Shown here: one piece after another, positions 7,872 to 17,803 of the stretch
How positions within the stretch are numbered: position 1 is the first letter of the stretch
How the letters are laid out: each line of letters begins with the position of its first letter
Source: Alistipes sp.
GTDB taxonomy: Bacteria; Bacteroidota; Bacteroidia; Bacteroidales; Rikenellaceae
Assembly (NCBI GenBank): GCA_017547175.1
Contig: JAFYQI010000006.1
Span: 231,175 to 295,174, forward strand
Length of the DNA stretch: 64,000 nt
Reading direction: 5' to 3'
Notes under the pieces: model-generated
Told to the model about the DNA's origin: nothing
Databases searched by the model: none
What the model saw: the letters and a program-made list of their open reading frames with translations, nothing else
Made by a program: the position numbers and the translations under genes

Positions 7872-8825
7872 TTAGTCTTCCAGAGGTGTTCGACGGAATA
7901 AACTGGCGACGGTAAGACCCGAAATGATGTGCCAAATGCCCCACCAGGCCGTGATAAAGAGCATGCCGCCGTAGTGTCCATGCCAAATTTCGGTCGGGAA
8001 GATGTTGGGGTTAAAGAGCAGGATCAAGCCGAGGCCCGAGTTCTGGATACCAATCTCTACGGTGAGCGAACGGCGGTCAGCATTCGAGACGCGCGCTAAT
8101 CGGCCACCAAAATAGCCCGTAGCCAGCGCACAAGCGTTGTGGAGCATTACGATGAAGAAGACGTAGAAGATATGATCCAGGAAGAGTTGGAAGTTCTGCG
8201 AGAACGAGGCGATCACCATGGCGATAAAGAGCAGGATCGAAAGTACCTGTGCCGGCTTGGAGATGCGCTTGGCCAAATTGGGCAGATAGTGACGGCATAA
8301 CAGACCCAGGAAGATCGGCAGACCGAGCAGCAACAGAATCTGCTCTAACATCGGGAAGAAGGGGATTACCAGTGTTGGGATATCGGCCTTGATGCTGATG
8401 ATGTGGCTGTAGAGCGAACCCCAAAGGAAGAAGTTGAACGGGGTCACGAGCGGAGCAAAAGCCGTCGTGATGGCGGTCATCGAGACGGAGAGCTCGATAT
8501 TACCCTTCGAGAGCGACGACATGAAGTTCGAGATGTTACCACCCGGGCACGACGCCACCAGAATCATACCCAGTGCAATCATGGGGGTAATCCACGGACT
8601 GAGCGCAAGAGCAATAGTGAAAGTAACGGCCGGCAGGGCGAGCCATTGCAACAGGATACCGATAATTACCGATTTGGGATTGACGAAAATGTCTTTAAAG
8701 ATTCGAGGCCGAATGCCGAGGGCTACGCCAAACATGACAAATGCCAAAATCAAATTTACGATCAGCATGCCTCCCTCTCCGAAGTTGATGGTCACACTGT
8801 TGAGTTGCTCTAACTGCTCTTTCAT
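7872..8825 (-). CDS. bile acid:sodium symporter (BASS) family transporter
   Basis: 317 residues with about nine or ten hydrophobic segments. Two BASS family signatures are present: ASCPGGNISN (residues 91-100) and EIGIQNSGLGL (about 254-264), which form the crossed helices and sodium site in family structures. Substrates in the family range from bile acids to organic anions and pyruvate, so the cargo cannot be read from sequence. It is the first gene of the operon with the acyltransferase and the D15 barrel. Translation begins at ATG 8825. Confidence 0.88.
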   Translation of the reverse strand: MKEQLEQLNSVTINFGEGGMLIVNLILAFVMFGVALGIRPRIFKDIFVNPKSVIIGILLQWLALPAVTFTIALALSPWITPMIALGMILVASCPGGNISNFMSSLSKGNIELSVSMTAITTAFAPLVTPFNFFLWGSLYSHIISIKADIPTLVIPFFPMLEQILLLLGLPIFLGLLCRHYLPNLAKRISKPAQVLSILLFIAMVIASFSQNFQLFLDHIFYVFFIVMLHNACALATGYFGGRLARVSNADRRSLTVEIGIQNSGLGLILLFNPNIFPTEIWHGHYGGMLFITAWWGIWHIISGLTVASLFRRTPLED

Positions 8826-9027
8826 TGTGTCGTTTTCTTACATCAAAAAAGTCTATCTCGCACTCGCTGAGTGTGATAACTTTATTCGATGCGTGTTAAT
8901 AATATATTAAATAGGTCTATTTTGCGTATTTATAAACCCGTTTGATTGCGTAAATATACGAAAGTTTTTCAGGAAGTCGCTTTTGTTGGTCAAAAATACA
9001 TCTTTATACTTATTCATTTTTGACAGT

Positions 9028-9055
9028 CCAAAAGGGCGAATTATACCCCTTTTGG
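9028..9055. terminator. possible terminator hairpin downstream of the GH3 gene
   Basis: CCAAAAGGG pairs perfectly with CCCTTTTGG across a ten-base loop in the AT-rich 254-base gap between the BASS transporter start and the GH3 stop. There is no T-run directly on the minus side, so it may be a weak terminator or a processing hairpin. I see no gene in this gap; TATATTTA at about 8954-8961 (minus strand) is a weak promoter candidate for the BASS operon. Confidence 0.45.
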
Positions 9056-9079
9056 GCCATTTTTATACGTTTTTACAGG

Positions 9080-11275
9080 CTATTTAACTTGGATTTGTAG
9101 CGATTCGGAAGCCTCGGATGAATTGCCGACATAGAAGATGTAGTTACCCTTCTCGAGCTGCCACGAGTGCGATACTTCGTCCCAATAGGCCAGATCGTCT
9201 ACATCGAAATTCAGCTCCACACGCTTACTTTCGCCCGCCTCAAGTGATACCTTTTGGAAGGCTTTCAGTTCGCGCGGAGCACGCATAAGGGCACTTTCGG
9301 GCTTCGAGGCGTAGAGCTGTATGACCTCTTTGCCGGCTACCGAACCGCTGTTCTTGACCGTTACGCTGACCGAGATTTGGTCGCCGGCGCGGTAGGTTGT
9401 TCGTTTGGCCGTGGGTGCTCCGATCTCGAAAGTCGTATATGAAAGACCATAACCGAAGGAGTAGGCGGCCTCAATGCCTTTGGCCTGCAACCAGCGGTAG
9501 CCGACCAGGATATCCTCTTTGTAGTAGCACTCGTCATCAACCCCCGGATAGCAGGATTCGTCAAAGGCGTGTGCGCCACAATCCTCCAGACGCGCATAGA
9601 ACGAGAAGGGAAGTTTACCGCTCGGATTCACCGCTCCGCTCAAGATATCGGTCAGCGCATGACCTGCCTCTGAACCGCCATACCAACCCTGCACGATGGC
9701 TCGCGGAAGATGGCTCCAGGTCGTCTCTACAGCATTACCCGAGAGGATGACAACCACCACGTTCGGATTCACGGCACACAGCTCACGAATCAGCTCCTCC
9801 TGACCGAACGGTAAACCGTATTGCACGCGGTCGCCATCTTCGCAATCCTGCTGGTGACTCTTGTTCAGGCCACCGATAAAGAGTACGATGTCTGCAGTTT
9901 GAGCTACGTCGATCGCTTCGCGTTTCAATGCCTCGGCATCGTAAGGCGAGGGGTTTACGCGACCATACGAGGAGTGACCACTGCCGTAGCCGAGGGCATA
10001 ATCAACCAGTTCCTCGCCGTAGAGTTCTTCGATGGCCTGCAGAGGCGAGATTTCGCGGTGGGGCTTCAGCTCCGACGATCCTCCTGCACGCAGCAACGTG
10101 CGAGTGGCGTTTTCGCCGATCACGGCAATACGCTTTCCCGTCTCGGGCGTAAGGGGCAGGATGCCGTCGTTCTTGAGCAGTACGATACCCTCCGTGGCGA
10201 TTTGACGCGCTACGGCAGCATGTTCTTCGGTGGCAAAGGATCCCCAGGGGCGGTCTTTGGCCATCACCGTACGGAAGATCAGGCGCAGGACACGACGCGC
10301 CTTGTCGTCGAGTTGCTCGATGGACTGCTCGCCACGCTTCAATGCGTCAAGGTAGGGGAGCGCCAAGTGGTAGTTGTCGTAGTGGTTGCGAGTTGAGTAG
10401 GTCAGACCGTCCGAACCGGTGCCCATCTCGATATCCAAGCCATATTGGGCCGCCTGCGGCGTGTTGTGCGTGCCTCCCCAATCGGAGATGAAAGCGCCGT
10501 CAAAGTCCCATTCGCCTTTGAGGATTTTGTTGATTAATACCTCGTTGTGGCATCCATGCTGGCCGAGGTATTTGTTATACGAACCCATGAACGACCAGGC
10601 ACCTGCATCGACTGCGGCCTGGAAGGCGGGTAGATAAATCTCGCGCAATGCACGCTCCGAGAGGTGTACATTGACCCGCATGCGGGCCGTCTCCTGGTTG
10701 TTCAGTGCGTAGTGCTTGACGCAGGTGGCGATGCCGTTCTTCTGTGCTTCTCGGATGTAGGGAGCCACCATCACACCGGCCAGGCAGGGATCTTCGCCCA
10801 TGTACTCGAAGTTGCGGCCGTTGAGCGGTGTGCGATAGATGTTCAGCCCCGGGCCAAGCAATATATCCTTCTTACGGTAGCGTGCCTCTTCGCCTACCGC
10901 CTTGCCGTATATGGCCGCCATTTCTGGATTCCACGTGGCTGCCAGGCAGGTCAGTGCAGGAAATGCCGTGCAGGAGTCGTTGCTCCAACCTGCATATTTC
11001 CAACTGTCCCATTCGATCTCGGCGCGAACACCATGTGGACCGTCGCTCATCCAGAGCTCTGGAATACCGAGACGAGGTACACCTTTGATCGAGAATTTCG
11101 ATTGGGCGTGGCAGAGCGCTACCTTCTCCTCGAGGGTCATACGCTGGAGTGCATCCTCGACGCGCTCTTCAATCGGGGCGTTTTCGTTGAGATAGAGCGG
11201 CTCGTTGTTTGGAGTCGTGCAGGCGATAAAAAAACTGAGGCCGAGTAGGCAGAGCGTGCGAATGTGTCGTTTCAT
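9080..11275 (-). CDS. glycoside hydrolase family 3 lipoprotein (beta-glucosidase-like)
   Basis: 731 residues. A lipoprotein signal ends at FFIAC with Cys19, so it is likely anchored to a membrane facing the periplasm or surface. The GH3 (alpha/beta)8 domain has DGPHGVR near residue 80, KHYALNNQE near 185 and the nucleophile Asp265 in FISDWGG. The (alpha/beta)6 sandwich domain and a fibronectin III-like C-terminal domain (about residues 610-725) follow. It is encoded nine bases after the GH31 gene and is surely co-transcribed with it. A beta-linked glucoside is the likely substrate; with a GH31 partner, xyloglucan fragments are a reasonable guess. Confidence 0.9.
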   Translation of the reverse strand: MKRHIRTLCLLGLSFFIACTTPNNEPLYLNENAPIEERVEDALQRMTLEEKVALCHAQSKFSIKGVPRLGIPELWMSDGPHGVRAEIEWDSWKYAGWSNDSCTAFPALTCLAATWNPEMAAIYGKAVGEEARYRKKDILLGPGLNIYRTPLNGRNFEYMGEDPCLAGVMVAPYIREAQKNGIATCVKHYALNNQETARMRVNVHLSERALREIYLPAFQAAVDAGAWSFMGSYNKYLGQHGCHNEVLINKILKGEWDFDGAFISDWGGTHNTPQAAQYGLDIEMGTGSDGLTYSTRNHYDNYHLALPYLDALKRGEQSIEQLDDKARRVLRLIFRTVMAKDRPWGSFATEEHAAVARQIATEGIVLLKNDGILPLTPETGKRIAVIGENATRTLLRAGGSSELKPHREISPLQAIEELYGEELVDYALGYGSGHSSYGRVNPSPYDAEALKREAIDVAQTADIVLFIGGLNKSHQQDCEDGDRVQYGLPFGQEELIRELCAVNPNVVVVILSGNAVETTWSHLPRAIVQGWYGGSEAGHALTDILSGAVNPSGKLPFSFYARLEDCGAHAFDESCYPGVDDECYYKEDILVGYRWLQAKGIEAAYSFGYGLSYTTFEIGAPTAKRTTYRAGDQISVSVTVKNSGSVAGKEVIQLYASKPESALMRAPRELKAFQKVSLEAGESKRVELNFDVDDLAYWDEVSHSWQLEKGNYIFYVGNSSEASESLQIQVK

Positions 11276-11284
11276 AGTCGGGTT

Positions 11285-14047
11285 TTATTGAATGATAATT
11301 GGAGTTCCGTTGTAGATATAGTGGTGGGTTTTGGCGCCCGTAGGCGTGATGATGCGAATCGTCAGGTCACGTGTATCGACCTGCGTGTCGAAGTGCCCCT
11401 CGCGCTGATCAATGATTAGTTGCTTCTGGGCCTCATTCCAGCGGATGGGGATACGGGTATAGGATCCCTGCTCGTAGGCGTAGCTTGTTCCGTCATCTTC
11501 ATAGAGGTCAAATTGCGCGTCGGCGCCCGTATAGACCTGGATTGTGAGTGCGTGGTCTTGCTCCTCGGCGGTGTAGGCAATCGGGTGCCCCAATGGGATG
11601 ATCTCGCCGGTACGCACATAGAGCGGTGAACGCTCATAGGGGGCATCGGCCACCAACTTACGACCTCCAGCGATGAACTTCTCGGTATAGAAATCATACC
11701 ACCCGCCCTCAGGCAGATAGACCTTGCGACTACGTGCCTTGTAGCGATAGACGGGGCAGATCATCAACGCACTGCCCAGCATGAACTGATCGTCCGTGTT
11801 GCAGGCAACTGCATCGTGCGGATAGTCCATTACGAGCGGTCGCATCAGCGTGTAATCCTCGAACCAGGTGCGCGACGCAAGCGTGTAGATGTAGGGCATC
11901 AGGCGGTAGCGCAACCGGTTGTAGTAAAGGATGCTTTGGTAGGCGGGGTGTGATTCGGGGGCGATGTGGTAAATCTCGCGGAAAGGGTATTGTCCATGGG
12001 CGCGATAGAGCGGAGTGAAGGCGCCCCATTGGTGCCAGCGGGCATTTAGTTCGCGCCACTCCTCGAGGGCCTCCGAGCCTTCGGTGGCCTTCTCAAACTT
12101 TTTCTGCACACAGAAACCGCCGACATCTTGTGTCCAATAGGGAATGCCCGACAATGAGAAGTTCATGCCGGCCGTAATTTGCGCCTTCATGTCCTCCCAC
12201 GTAGTGCCGATGTCACCGGACCAGGTGGCGGTCGAGTAGCGTTGCAGACCGGCAAATCCCGAGCGCGTCAAAAGAAAGACGCGCTGGTCGGACTTTTCGT
12301 TCCGCTGACCCGTATAGATGGCTTCGGCGTTCATCAATGCATAGGTGTTTAGGTAGCGGGTCGATGAGCCGAGGTAGGTCGGTCCCGAGAGTGCTTTGCG
12401 ATACTCCAGCGAGGCGTTCGAGAGGATGTCGGGCTCGGAGGCATCCATCCACCAAGCATCCACTCCCAACGGGAGATAGTGCTCACTCATCTGTGCCCAG
12501 AAGAGTCTGCGAGCCTCGGGGTTGTAGGCGTCATAGAATGAACCGATGTAGCCCGGACCGATCCAGTCGCGGATGCTGTCTTGGATGGCGCGTGGATAGA
12601 TGGCGCCAATGGCCTCCAGTTCGCAGTAGTGCTCAGTAGTATGGTAGAACTTCGGCCAGACCGAAATCATGAAGCGTGCTCCCATCTGGTGCACCGAATC
12701 GACCATGCGTTTCGGGTCGGGAAAACGACTCTCGTCAAACTCATGGCTGCCCCAACTTGGCTCCTCCCAGTGCGACCAGTCGAGCACGATGTTATCCAGA
12801 CCAATTCCTCGTTTGCGATGTTCGGCCACCGTTTCGAGCAGCTCCTGCTGAGTTTTGTAGCGTTCGCGACTCTGCCAGAAGCCCATGGCCCAGCGCGGCA
12901 TGATCTGCGCCTTGCCCGTTAGGGTGCGGTAGCCCGAGATCACCTTGTCGGCCGTTTGGCCATAAATAAAGTAGTAGTCAATCTCGTCGCCCAGTTCACT
13001 CCACCACGACATCTGCTGTTGCTCCATCTCGTCAATAGGCGAGAGTCCCTTGAGCGACAGGTACGAAACGCCACCATCGGGTTTCCACTCCAGGCGCAGG
13101 TGCTTCGACTCGCCCTCCGCGAAGTTCAATTCGAATTTGACGCTGTTCGGATTCCAGGCCGTGCGCCAATGCTCGGGTACGACTTCGGTCTGGTCGATGT
13201 AGAGTTTCGTGTAGCCGGCATAGTAGAGGATCATGCGGTGCGTGCCTGCACTTTTGGCCTTCAGCTCGCCCTCCCAGCAGATCTCCGATCCGTTGAAATG
13301 GGGCAGAAACTCTTCGGGAAAACATTTTACCTCCTCCAGGTCGGCATAGCTGATGCGCGGCTCTTCGCGCTCGATGACCAACCCTTTGCGCGAGCGGTAG
13401 GTGGTGCGCAGGTTGCTGACCACAAAGAGTTCATCAAGTTCTTTGTAGTCGCGCGGATCGCCCCAGCGCGTGAGGGAATAGTTGTCCCACAAGATGCCGT
13501 AGCCGCGATTTGAGACGATGAAGGGTACCGAAACCTTGGTGTTGTATTGATAAAGCGTCTCGTTTTTGCCTTTGTAGTTGAATTCGTCGCTTTGGTGCTG
13601 GCCTAGGCCGTAGAAGGCCTCGTCGTCGGGCGATAGAAAGGTCTGTCGAATCGACCATCCGCGATCATCGGCGCATTGGTAGGGGCTAAAGGTGCGGGCA
13701 CATTCGCTCAGAATCGGTTTGCCCGTAGGGGTGTAGAAACGAACTTGGCCATGAAGTCGGTCGATGTGAATCGTGAGAGCTGCGGTGGTTAATTCGTACA
13801 ACGAATCGAGCGCACGAACCGTATAATTCGGTGAACTCGTGTGGGGTAACACGGTGAGTGACGGACGATCGGAGAATCGACGGTTGCGGGTGGCCGAGAC
13901 GCGTACGATAGAGTCGGTAACGAGCTCCACGCGCACCTGCTCACGCGATGCCGTGCGGAGGATGATACCGCGATCGGTCTGCTGAATATCCTTGCTACAA
14001 GCCACAAGCATCGACCATAGGATGCATCCGAAAAAGAGTCGTTTCAT
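11285..14047 (-). CDS. glycoside hydrolase family 31 lipoprotein with PA14 insert (alpha-xylosidase/alpha-glucosidase)
   Basis: About 920 residues from the ATG at 14047, chosen because it gives a clean lipoprotein signal (LVAC, Cys17); an ATG 24 bases upstream would put eight extra residues in front. The N-terminal GH31 domain (FYGLGQHQSDEFNYKGK) is interrupted at about residues 215-325 by a PA14-like domain (NGSEICWEGELKAKSAGTHR). The catalytic barrel has LDWSHWEEPSWG and the nucleophile Asp535 in WWMDASEPD. The PA14-bearing layout is known from Bacteroides xyloglucan alpha-xylosidases, so that is the leading guess. First gene of an operon with the GH3. Confidence 0.9.
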   Translation of the reverse strand: MKRLFFGCILWSMLVACSKDIQQTDRGIILRTASREQVRVELVTDSIVRVSATRNRRFSDRPSLTVLPHTSSPNYTVRALDSLYELTTAALTIHIDRLHGQVRFYTPTGKPILSECARTFSPYQCADDRGWSIRQTFLSPDDEAFYGLGQHQSDEFNYKGKNETLYQYNTKVSVPFIVSNRGYGILWDNYSLTRWGDPRDYKELDELFVVSNLRTTYRSRKGLVIEREEPRISYADLEEVKCFPEEFLPHFNGSEICWEGELKAKSAGTHRMILYYAGYTKLYIDQTEVVPEHWRTAWNPNSVKFELNFAEGESKHLRLEWKPDGGVSYLSLKGLSPIDEMEQQQMSWWSELGDEIDYYFIYGQTADKVISGYRTLTGKAQIMPRWAMGFWQSRERYKTQQELLETVAEHRKRGIGLDNIVLDWSHWEEPSWGSHEFDESRFPDPKRMVDSVHQMGARFMISVWPKFYHTTEHYCELEAIGAIYPRAIQDSIRDWIGPGYIGSFYDAYNPEARRLFWAQMSEHYLPLGVDAWWMDASEPDILSNASLEYRKALSGPTYLGSSTRYLNTYALMNAEAIYTGQRNEKSDQRVFLLTRSGFAGLQRYSTATWSGDIGTTWEDMKAQITAGMNFSLSGIPYWTQDVGGFCVQKKFEKATEGSEALEEWRELNARWHQWGAFTPLYRAHGQYPFREIYHIAPESHPAYQSILYYNRLRYRLMPYIYTLASRTWFEDYTLMRPLVMDYPHDAVACNTDDQFMLGSALMICPVYRYKARSRKVYLPEGGWYDFYTEKFIAGGRKLVADAPYERSPLYVRTGEIIPLGHPIAYTAEEQDHALTIQVYTGADAQFDLYEDDGTSYAYEQGSYTRIPIRWNEAQKQLIIDQREGHFDTQVDTRDLTIRIITPTGAKTHHYIYNGTPIIIQ

Positions 14048-14068
14048 GCAGGTTGGGTTAGATTTAGA

Positions 14069-14099
14069 CAAATGTAGCGATTTTAATTGGAAAAATCGA
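14069..14099 (-). promoter_or_regulatory. putative promoter element and inverted repeat of the GH31-GH3 operon
   Basis: TACATTTG on the minus strand (plus 14069-14076) is a good -7 element 21 bases before the GH31 start. A -33 TTTG is not seen at the usual spacing. Instead the spacer holds CGATTTT and AAAATCG (14079-14099), an inverted repeat that could be an operator for a regulated promoter. Confidence 0.5.
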
Positions 14100-14169
14100 C
14101 TGAAAGGGGTGAAAACGTGTGCTGTTTTGGATTGGAATTTTTTACCTTTGCAGTAAACAAACGGAATTT

Positions 14170-14763
14170 ATGAACACCCGACAACCCGCTATCGAACACC
14201 ACCTGCTTACCCCTTTCCTACCCGAAGGGGCACGCCTGTTGATGCTGGGTAGTTTTCCGCCCAAACGCGAGCGTTGGTCGATGGATTTTTTCTATCCGAA
14301 TTGGATCAACGACATGTGGCGCATTATGGGTCTGCTCTTTTTTAATGATAAACACTATTTTGAAATAGGAGGTGAAAAACGATTTAATAAAGAGCTTATT
14401 GTGGAATTCTGCTCCATGAATGGTTTAGCTCTTTATGATGCCGCTTCTGCTGTTCGTCGATTGCAGGATAATGCCTCTGATAAATTTTTGGAGGTGGTCG
14501 AGCAGACTGTTGTTGCAGATCTTTTGGCGCAGCTTCCACAATGCCGAAATATCGTCACTACGGGCGAGAAGGCGACCGATCAGGTGGTCGAACAATTTGG
14601 TTGCGAAAAGCCCAAGGTGGGGGAGTTTGTAGCCTTTATGCACGAAGGTGTGATGATTCGTTTTTGGCGCATGCCCTCCTCGTCGCGTGCCTATCCGCTA
14701 TCCCTGGAAAAGAAGGCTGAATTTTACCGAAAACTCTTTCGCGCGTGCGAAATTCTCGGATAA
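14170..14763 (+). CDS. uracil-DNA glycosylase superfamily protein
   Basis: 197 residues from the ATG at 14170; a longer in-frame start at 14119 would cover the TACCTTTG promoter element at about 14145-14152, so it is unlikely. The N-terminus LLMLGSFPPKRERW resembles the glycine/proline active-site loop of the Mug/UDG fold, and IVTTGEKAT and RFWRMPSSSRAYPL resemble the later conserved strands. It is likely a DNA-binding base-excision enzyme or a relative whose base specificity is unknown. It lies 37 bases upstream of mutS, which fits a DNA repair role. Confidence 0.72.
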   Translation: MNTRQPAIEHHLLTPFLPEGARLLMLGSFPPKRERWSMDFFYPNWINDMWRIMGLLFFNDKHYFEIGGEKRFNKELIVEFCSMNGLALYDAASAVRRLQDNASDKFLEVVEQTVVADLLAQLPQCRNIVTTGEKATDQVVEQFGCEKPKVGEFVAFMHEGVMIRFWRMPSSSRAYPLSLEKKAEFYRKLFRACEILG

Positions 14764-14769
14764 AAAATG

Positions 14770-14777
14770 TATCTTTG
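14770..14777 (+). promoter_or_regulatory. putative -7 element of mutS
   Basis: TATCTTTG, 23 bases before the mutS GTG start and just after the upstream stop. No convincing -33 TTTG lies at 19 bases, so mutS may be read both from here and from the upstream gene. Confidence 0.5.
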
Positions 14778-14800
14778 CTCATTCGTAAAGACCCAAGAAC

Positions 14801-17488
14801 GTGAACGAAACAAAGACCGATAAAGCTAAAGCCGCCAAGCGAGTGAAGACCCCGTTGATGGATCAATATTACCAGGCCAAAGCGGCCTATCCCGATGCTA
14901 TCATGCTCTTCCGTGTGGGCGACTTCTACGAAACATTTGGTGAGGATGCCATCAAGACGAGCAGCATCCTCGGCATCACCCTCACGCGCCGAGCCAACGG
15001 TACGGCCTCGCATGTCGAGTTGGCTGGCTTCCCCTATCATGCCATCGATACCTACCTGCCGAAGTTGGTGCGTGCCGGTGAGCGTGTAGCCATCTGTGAG
15101 CAGTTGGAGGATCCGAAGATGGTTAAGGGCCTGGTAAAGCGTGGCGTGACGGAGTTGATTACTCCCGGTGTAGTGCTGCAGGATAATATCCTAACCAATA
15201 AGGAGAATACCTTCTTGGCTTCGGTCTATTTTGGTAAGCGATTGACGGGTGTTGCCTTTCTGGATATCTCGACCGGCGAATTTTATGTAGCCGAGGGCTC
15301 GGATGCCTACGTCGATAAGTTGCTCTCAAACCTTCAGCCCAAGGAGGTGGTTTATCAGCGAGCTGCCGAAGATCGGTTTAAGTCCTCGTTTGGTGTGCGT
15401 TATTACACCTATCGCCTCGACGAGTGGGTCTTCTCGGAGGATGTATGTCGCGAGAAGATATGCCGTCAATTTGCCACTCCTACCCTCAAGGGTTTTGGTG
15501 TGGATCACATGACTGCGGGTTTGTCGGCTGCAGGCTCGATTCTGCATTACCTCGAAATGACGGAACATCGCCAAACCGATCACCTGCGTTCGATTGCCCG
15601 TTTGGATTCCGATGATTCGGTCTGGATTGATAAGTTCTCTATTGCCAATCTCGAACTCTTTTCGTCGAATGGTGGCGCGCGTCGCACTTCGTTTGCAGAT
15701 GTGATCGACCGCACGCTGACTCCGATGGGTGGTCGTCTGCTTAAGCGTTGGATTGCGATGCCGTTACGTGACGTTGCGCAGATTTCGGCCCGTCAGGATG
15801 TGGTGTCGGCGTTGCTGGATGATCGCGATCTGCATGAGACGCTTGCGGATCAAATGGCAAGTGTTGGCGATTTGGAACGTATTGCTTCGCGTATAGCCGC
15901 AGCGCGTGTGCTGCCTCGTGAATTGGTGCAGCTGAAACATTCGCTTGCCGCTGTGGAGTTGTTGAAGGCGCTGCTCGAATCGACCGAATATGTGGCTTTG
16001 CATCGTTTGGCCGAACATATAGATCCCATGACCGAGGTACGTGCAAAGATCGAACAGACAATCTATCCCGACCCTGAAACCAACCAGATTCAGAAGGGTG
16101 GCGTGATTGCCGATGGCGTAGATCCCGAGTTGGATGATTTGCGTCGCATTGCTCTGCATGGCAAAGATTACCTATTGCAACTTCAACAGCGTGAGCGTGA
16201 TGTGACGGGTATCTCGTCGCTCAAGTTGGGTTACAACAACGTCTTTGGTTACTACATAGAGGTTAGCAATACGCATAAAGATAAGGTGCCCGAGGGGTGG
16301 ATTCGTAAGCAGACCCTCACGAATGCCGAGCGCTATATCACCGAGGAGTTAAAGGAGTACGAGGAGAAGATCCTGGGTGCCGAGGGGCGCATGATCGAGA
16401 TCGAGCAGCGCATCTATGGCGCACTGATCGCCTCGATTGCCGCATCGTTGCAGACCTTGTTGCGCAACGCCTCGATTGTGGCCCGCATCGACTGTCTGCA
16501 GTCGTTTGCCACGTTGGCGCGTCAGCGGCGTTACGTGCGTCCGACGTTGGATGATGGAAAACGTATCGAGATCAAACAGGGACGTCATCCGGTACTTGAG
16601 ACCTTGATGCCTGTAGGGGAGGAGTATATCCCGAACGATATTCTGCTTGATGATGACGATCAGCAGATTATCATGATTACGGGTCCCAATATGTCGGGTA
16701 AGTCGGCCCTGCTTCGTCAGACTGCACTCATCGTACTGATGGCCCAGATGGGTTCGTTCGTACCGGCCAAAGCGGCCCATATCGGCGTGGTGGATAAGAT
16801 CTTCACCCGTGTCGGTGCGTCGGATAATATCTCGCAGGGCGAATCGACCTTTATGGTCGAGATGTTGGAGTCGGCCGGCATTCTGAATAATATCTCGGAT
16901 CGCTCGCTGGTGCTCCTCGATGAGATTGGTCGCGGTACGAGTACCTACGACGGTATCTCGATTGCCTGGGCGATGGTGGAGTATCTGCACAACCACCCGA
17001 CAGCACGTGCCAAGACCCTCTTTGCGACCCACTACCACGAACTCAACGAGATGACTAACATGTGCCCGCGTGTGAAGAACTACCACGTTTCGGTGCGTGA
17101 GGTGAATGGCACGATTGTCTTCCTGCGCAAGCTTGAGAAGGGGGGTACGGAGCACTCGTTCGGTATCCATGTAGCTCGCCTGGCGGGTATGCCGGCCTCG
17201 ATCGTGAAGCGTGCCGAGGAGATTCTGCAGAACCTCGAAACGGTCTATGGCAAGAATGAGATTGTCCCCTCGAAGAGTCTCAAGGATCGCAATCGCCGTG
17301 CAGCCCAGGCTGTGCGCGAAGCTGCTGAGCAGGCCGAACCTCAGTCGATGCAGCTCTCGATGTTCCAGCTCGATGACCCTGTCCTGGTGCAGATTCGCGA
17401 CCAGATCAAGGGACTCGACATCAACTCGCTCACGCCGCTCGAGGCCCTCAATAAGCTGAACGAGATTAAGAAGATTACCGGCATATAA
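14801..17488 (+). CDS. mutS: DNA mismatch repair protein MutS
   Basis: 895 residues from a GTG start. The N-terminal mismatch-binding domain carries the [14 protein letters not shown] segment (about residues 37-50, with the Phe and Glu that probe mispaired bases). The connector, lever and clamp domains follow, then the ATPase with Walker [10 protein letters not shown] near 628, Walker [17 protein letters not shown] near 702 and [12 protein letters not shown] short C-terminal region (LSMFQLDDP, then [10 protein letters not shown]) is typical of MutS1. It recognises mismatches and starts repair with MutL. A 120-base repeat element begins 12 bases after the stop, followed by a terminator. Confidence 0.97.
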   Translation: MNETKTDKAKAAKRVKTPLMDQYYQAKAAYPDAIMLFRVGDFYETFGEDAIKTSSILGITLTRRANGTASHVELAGFPYHAIDTYLPKLVRAGERVAICEQLEDPKMVKGLVKRGVTELITPGVVLQDNILTNKENTFLASVYFGKRLTGVAFLDISTGEFYVAEGSDAYVDKLLSNLQPKEVVYQRAAEDRFKSSFGVRYYTYRLDEWVFSEDVCREKICRQFATPTLKGFGVDHMTAGLSAAGSILHYLEMTEHRQTDHLRSIARLDSDDSVWIDKFSIANLELFSSNGGARRTSFADVIDRTLTPMGGRLLKRWIAMPLRDVAQISARQDVVSALLDDRDLHETLADQMASVGDLERIASRIAAARVLPRELVQLKHSLAAVELLKALLESTEYVALHRLAEHIDPMTEVRAKIEQTIYPDPETNQIQKGGVIADGVDPELDDLRRIALHGKDYLLQLQQRERDVTGISSLKLGYNNVFGYYIEVSNTHKDKVPEGWIRKQTLTNAERYITEELKEYEEKILGAEGRMIEIEQRIYGALIASIAASLQTLLRNASIVARIDCLQSFATLARQRRYVRPTLDDGKRIEIKQGRHPVLETLMPVGEEYIPNDILLDDDDQQIIMITGPNMSGKSALLRQTALIVLMAQMGSFVPAKAAHIGVVDKIFTRVGASDNISQGESTFMVEMLESAGILNNISDRSLVLLDEIGRGTSTYDGISIAWAMVEYLHNHPTARAKTLFATHYHELNEMTNMCPRVKNYHVSVREVNGTIVFLRKLEKGGTEHSFGIHVARLAGMPASIVKRAEEILQNLETVYGKNEIVPSKSLKDRNRRAAQAVREAAEQAEPQSMQLSMFQLDDPVLVQIRDQIKGLDINSLTPLEALNKLNEIKKITGI

Positions 17489-17499
17489 TATAGTTTGAT

Positions 17500-17619
17500 G
17501 AAGCTGTCTAATAAGGTGATTTTGGCGTTATACTCGCCCTCAAATCCTCTCATACGCTTAAGTATGCTGCGGTTTTTCGGGCTTCGCAGGTCTAAAAATC
17601 CCGCTTGTTATACAACTTC
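17500..17619 (+). repeat. 3'-UTR double-palindrome element, copy 2 (full length)
   Basis: A 120-base element starting GAAGCTGTCTAATAAGGTGA and ending in sequence whose complement starts GAAGTTGTATAACAAGCGGG, so the ends pair over more than 20 bases with a few mismatches. A smaller central stem lies around CATACGCTTAAGTATG. It aligns along its full length with the minus-strand copy at 19596-19714. It lies between the mutS stop and the mutS terminator. Confidence 0.85.
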
Positions 17620-17627
17620 TGACAAAA

Positions 17628-17669
17628 GAGCGTGTCCAAAAAAATTGTTGGACACGCTCGTCTTTTTTT
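17628..17669 (+). terminator. terminator of mutS
   Basis: GAGCGTGTCCAA pairs with TTGGACACGCTC, followed by CGTC and seven T. It begins nine bases after the repeat element. Confidence 0.9.
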
Positions 17670-17681
17670 GTGTAATAATTA

Positions 17682-17774
17682 ACGATAAACGATAAAAAAT
17701 TAACGAAAAAGTTTGGATTTTCGAGATTAGTCCCTATATTTGCATAACGATAAACGATAAATTATTAATGATAA
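17682..17774 (+). promoter_or_regulatory. promoter of the DUF2975-HTH operon flanked by heptad operator repeats
   Basis: A near-perfect promoter: TTTG at 17712-17715, 19 bases, TATATTTG at 17735-17742. The heptad ACGATAA occurs twice in direct tandem at 17682-17695 (a degenerate ACGAAAA follows at 17703) and again twice at 17747-17760, with ATGATAA at 17768. The two heptad pairs bracket the promoter, 65 bases apart. This is the arrangement expected for autoregulation by the operon's own Cro/CI-type protein; that link is inference. Confidence 0.75.
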
Positions 17775-17803
17775 ATATTATTAACCAATAAAACCGTTAT
17801 GCT

